From positions 248,001-312,000 of the forward strand of contig CANXME010002062.1 in NCBI GenBank assembly GCA_948144175.1: a DNA stretch of 64,000 bases, read 5' to 3'. A program made the translations under genes and the position numbers. Shown here piece by piece: positions 61,339 to 64,000 of this stretch (positions are counted from its first letter, which is position 1; every line of letters begins with the position of its first letter). Origin of the DNA: Closterium sp. NIES-65. Taxonomy: Eukaryota; Streptophyta; Zygnematophyceae; Desmidiales; Closteriaceae. The notes under the pieces were generated by a model. That model saw nothing but the letters and a program-made list of their open reading frames with translations. It was not told where the DNA came from and ran no database searches.

Positions 61339-61470
61339 TGTCAGAACATATAGCTTACTTGTTTCTGTAGGCTATAGTGGGGTATCCCATATGGGGTACA
61401 ACACAATTAGGGTTTCCTATTTGTATTCACTTCACTTCATAGTCATTCATTCTCGTTCTTTGATTTCACA
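61339..61470 (+). repeat. Cop-S3 3' LTR
   Basis: 132 bp, one base different from the 5' LTR, followed by TSD CTCTT. Confidence 0.95.
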
Positions 61471-62010
61471 CTCTTGACCCCCTCTTCCCTCCTCTTTCTC
61501 CCCTTGTCCCTCCACTTTAGCCCTTGTACCCTCCACCTCTTTTTTTCCCCTCTTCCCCCTTCCACTTCCTCCCTACTCCCTTCCACTTATTGCCCCACTC
61601 CCCCTTCAACCGCTTCCTGACGTCTCCCCTCCTCCCCTTCCTCCCCTCTCCCATTCTCCACCCGCCCCCCTCTCCCCTCATCCTCTTCTTTTTTGCTCCT
61701 CACCTCTTCCACCCCATTTCCCCCCTCATCTTTCCGTCCTCTTTCCTTCTCTTTCGCCCCTATTCCTTCCTCCTCTTCATCCCCTCCTCCCTCCTCTTCA
61801 TCGACCCCTCTCCCATCTTGCTCTAACTTCGGTCTCCCATCCCCTTCGGTCGCAGGAGGCTCGGTAAAAAGGGCGGGGGGCTCGGTACAAGAGACAGAGG
61901 GCTCGGAAAAGGGGGTGGGAGCCTCCGTAAAGGGGGTGGGAAGGTCAGTGGGAGGGGCGAGAGGGACAAGGGAGCAGCGGGTTAGCCCGCGTGGGGGGGG
62001 GGGGGGGGGG
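61471..62010. repeat. Polypyrimidine tract turning into a polypurine tract
   Basis: 61471-61840 is nearly pure C/T on the plus strand and is the continuation of 53690-54019. From about 61850 the strand switches to purine-rich units (GGCTCGGTAAAAAGGG, GGCTCGGTACAAGAG, GGCTCGGAAAAGGGG) and ends with 18 consecutive G (61993-62010). No gene is supported. Confidence 0.75.
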
Positions 62011-62636
62011 ACAGGGCCCAGAATATCAATGTAAAATAGCCTTTTTGCCCTATCTGTGGGCCACTTTTTTCAGTTACCCTAATCAAGGCAGGCTAACCGT
62101 ACAGTTACCCTTTCTTCAAATTAGTGGATTCTTTTTTACCCTAAAAAAAAACGTAGGATTTTTTGTTCCCTGACTACAAAGTGTAACATATGAGTTACAC
62201 TTGTACCGATTCGGAGAAACGCGCATACCTTCCGTAGACCATATTCGTCTACATTAGCGTTCGAACCTGCTGTCTTACCATTCGGAAGAAAATCGCCAAC
62301 TGACTAAGTCAACAACTAACGATATCGATGACATTAAAAAATTTAATGTCTTATTGTCCCTGAATCAGTCAGGCTATTTTTTGTTTTTTAGCCTGTATTT
62401 GTCAGCGTACCCGAAATTTTACCCTAGGCCATCAGGTTGGGACAGGCTGAGACCGTGAGTAGGCAGGGTGGCCTAAGACCAATTTTAAACCTTGGGTGGG
62501 GAGGAGATGAGGAAGCGAGGTAGAGGAAGTTCAATCAAATGAAAGGGCATGATCTTGTTGAGAAGAAACAAGATAACAAAGATGGAGGGGAACTGGAAGA
62601 GAGGAAGAAGAATTGAACGGCAAAAGTTCAGAAGTT
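62011..62636. other. Unassigned sequence with small hairpins
   Basis: No coding sequence is recognised. Visible are two clean inverted repeats, AGTGTAAC/GTTACACT (62180-62201, 6-base loop) and GACATTAAA/TTTAATGTC (62330-62350, 3-base loop), repeated TTACCCT-type motifs, and a weak tRNA-like promoter pattern on the minus strand (62307-62259). Confidence 0.5.
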
Positions 62637-63576
62637 CTTCATATTTTACCCCCCAAACTGTCTTCCTTTGTAGTCCCTATTACTCTGCCATATGCTTTAT
62701 TTTTTTGTGACCAATTTGCCCACTTTTGAGGCCTGTAAATACAATTAGCATAAAGGGAACAAGTTGGGAGGAATGTATTTGCTATACCTGTTGCCACCTA
62801 TGTGTGTCAATGTCATGGCATATTTGCTCCCATTTGTTGGTGCGAAATGAAAACTTGGTTCGTACATTATGTTGATTTGTATCAATATGAAATGTGCCAG
62901 TGATTTGTCAGTAGGACATGATTTCCGTATACTACACTGAACGTAGGCATACATTGATCTTCTTATCCACAAAGTGGACCTGCATATGTATGAAGGGGCG
63001 AGAAGGGAAGGGAGGGGAGGGGAGCGGCAGGGAGAGGGGCAGGAGGAGGTGCAGGGGGGTGCATGGGGAGGGGCAGGAGGGGGTGCAGGGGCAAGGGCCC
63101 CTATTGCTTCATATTTTACCCCCCAAACTGTCTTCCTTTGTAGTCCCTATTACTCTGCCATATGCTTTTTTTTTTTGTGACCAATTTGCCCACTTTTGAG
63201 GCCTCTAAATACAATTAGCATAAAGGGAACAAGTTGGGAGGAATGTATTTGCTATACCTGTTGCCACCTATGTGTGTCAATGTCATGGCATATTTGCTCC
63301 CATTTGTTGGTGCGAAATGAAAACTTGGTTCGTACATTATGTTGATTTGTATCAATATGAAGTGTGCCAGTGATTTGTCAGTAGGACATGATTTCCGTAT
63401 ACTACACTGAACGTAGGCATACATTGATCTTCTTATCCACAAAGTGGACCTGCATATGTATGAAGGGGCGAGAAGGGAAGGGAGGGGAGGGGAGCGGCAG
63501 GGAGAGGGGCAGGAGGAGGTGCAGGGGGGTGCATGGGGAGGGGCAGGAGGGGGTGCAGGGGCAAGGGCAGGGGCAG
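62637..63576. repeat. 470-bp tandem duplication
   Basis: Unit 1 is about 62637-63106 and unit 2 about 63107-63576, constant offset 470 bp. By eye only three base differences were seen in the shared part (for example GGCCTGTAAAT against GGCCTCTAAAT). Each unit starts CTTCATATTTTACCCC and ends in a GGGGCAGG-type G-rich stretch. Identical small open frames in both copies are not considered genes. Confidence 0.9.
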
Positions 63577-63650
63577 GGCAAGGGCATGAACAAAGGCAGT
63601 GGCAGAAAGAGGGGGATTGGGAGGGGGAGAGGGAGCGGAAAAGGGGAGGC
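63460..63650 (+). repeat. G-rich microsatellite-like stretch
   Basis: GGGGAGGGG, GGGGCAGGAGG and GGGCAGGGGCA units, extending unit 2 of the duplication; the shorter equivalent is at 62995-63100. Many runs of three or more G could form G-quadruplexes on the plus strand. Confidence 0.7.
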
Positions 63651-63960
63651 GTACAGGGAAAAAGACTGGAGAGCCTCCATCTTGCTCATGGAACAAATTC
63701 ATTTGATTAGGGAAAACAAGCTGTAGTGTCGTTGTGTATGGAAGTGGTACACAGTATTAATGAGTGTCTTGACTCTTGACGTACCCTGCAGGGCGTGACA
63801 TAAAAACAACCACCAACATGCATACGTAGCACAGTGAGAACTTCAATTCACTCCTTCATTGTTTCCCGATCAGCACATCTTCTGGCATCACCCTGAGAAG
63901 AGGATTTTTTAGCTTTGATTGATAGAAAACGGAATCATTGTTTAGAAGATCACACAGGCT

Positions 63961-63962
<2 letters not shown>

Positions 63963-64000
<38 letters not shown>
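63963..64000. repeat. Run of 38 T at the window end
   Basis: Uninterrupted T to the last base. It could be the poly(A) end of a minus-strand retrotransposed sequence lying right of the window, a simple repeat, or an assembly artefact. The preceding 63651-63962 shows no gene. Confidence 0.6.

Larger units (their letters stand above)
54025..61470 (+). mobile_element. Cop-S3: short-LTR Ty1/copia, nearly intact
   Basis: 7446 bp with 132-bp LTRs (54025-54156 and 61339-61470) and TSD CTCTT (54020-54024 and 61471-61475). The LTRs differ at one position. Primer site TGGAATCAGAGCAGG (54157 on), leader arrays 54250-55050, one Gag-Pol frame from ATG 55136 to 61126, broken only by TGA 59633-59635. Hairpin-polypurine tract 61316-61338. 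It is the youngest-looking element of the window and the best reference for Cop-S1 and Cop-S2. Confidence 0.96.

Noticed and set aside
62259..62307. Functional tRNA gene
   Set aside because: Box-like motifs are present, but acceptor and T stems do not pair and the anticodon loop is abnormal.
62745..63442. Two identical 75-codon minus-strand open frames
   Set aside because: They are copies of one accidental frame created by the 470-bp tandem duplication.

Overview
The window is almost entirely a pile of LTR retrotransposons. I found no convincing host gene, rRNA, functional tRNA or CRISPR array. Two superfamilies are present: Ty3/gypsy elements with a C-terminal chromodomain (chromoviruses) and several unrelated Ty1/copia lineages. 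The GC-rich copia coding style, the tRNA-iMet-like primer sites and the plant-type chromoviruses suggest a streptophyte, perhaps a charophyte-grade green alga. That is an inference from element style only, because no host gene is available to test it.

Layout, with element names invented here. 1-3770: Cop-L1, a minus-strand copia cut by the window edge, inserted into an older minus-strand copia, Cop-L0 (pieces at 3771-4306, 9919-10262 and 10408-10709). Cop-L0 was also hit by chromovirus Gyp-A (4307-9918) and by solo LTR Solo-1 (10263-10402). 10710-16819: Cop-S1, a minus-strand short-LTR copia without its 3' end. 16820-17070: Cop-F, a plus-strand copia scrap. 17071-34733: chromovirus Gyp-C (minus), interrupted by Solo-2 (18914-19038), Solo-3 (19316-20179), the complete copia Cop-M (20260-33722, minus) and Solo-5 (34125-34553). 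Cop-M itself contains Solo-4 (22717-23490) and chromovirus Gyp-B (25621-31780, plus). 34734-43853: Gyp-D (minus chromovirus), interrupted by the short-LTR copia Cop-S2 (35527-43267, plus). 44180-51949: Cop-L2 (minus copia with 1.2-kb LTRs). 51955-54024: unassigned, repeat-rich DNA. 54025-61470: Cop-S3, a plus-strand short-LTR copia and the best-preserved element. 61471-64000: pyrimidine/purine tracts, small hairpins, a 470-bp tandem duplication and a terminal T run.

I read 5-bp target-site duplications (TSDs) directly for ten insertions: Gyp-A GGGCG, Gyp-B CTCGG, Cop-M GCTTC, Cop-S2 GAGAA, Cop-L2 CCCGT, Cop-S3 CTCTT, Solo-1 GACCG, Solo-3 AGGTA, Solo-4 GGTTC and Solo-5 CTCCT. Solo-2 has an imperfect one, CTGGG/CCGGG. 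Removing each insertion restores a colinear retrotransposon reading frame across the site. This gives a relative chronology up to four levels deep: Cop-F, then Gyp-C, then Cop-M, then Gyp-B.

The enzymes are the usual set: Gag packages RNA, the aspartic protease matures the polyprotein, reverse transcriptase and RNase H make cDNA, and integrase inserts it, with the chromodomain probably targeting chromatin in the gypsy group. No copy is fully intact. Cop-S3 has only one in-frame TGA in about 2000 codons. The most unusual material lies in the short-LTR copia family (Cop-S1, S2, S3): two-part GC-rich tandem arrays before gag, a duplicated LREW motif, a non-canonical zinc knuckle, elastin-like pentapeptide repeats and a hairpin over the polypurine tract. 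The two sister chromoviruses Gyp-A and Gyp-B are also notable, because they share LTRs and pol but carry clearly different gag genes.
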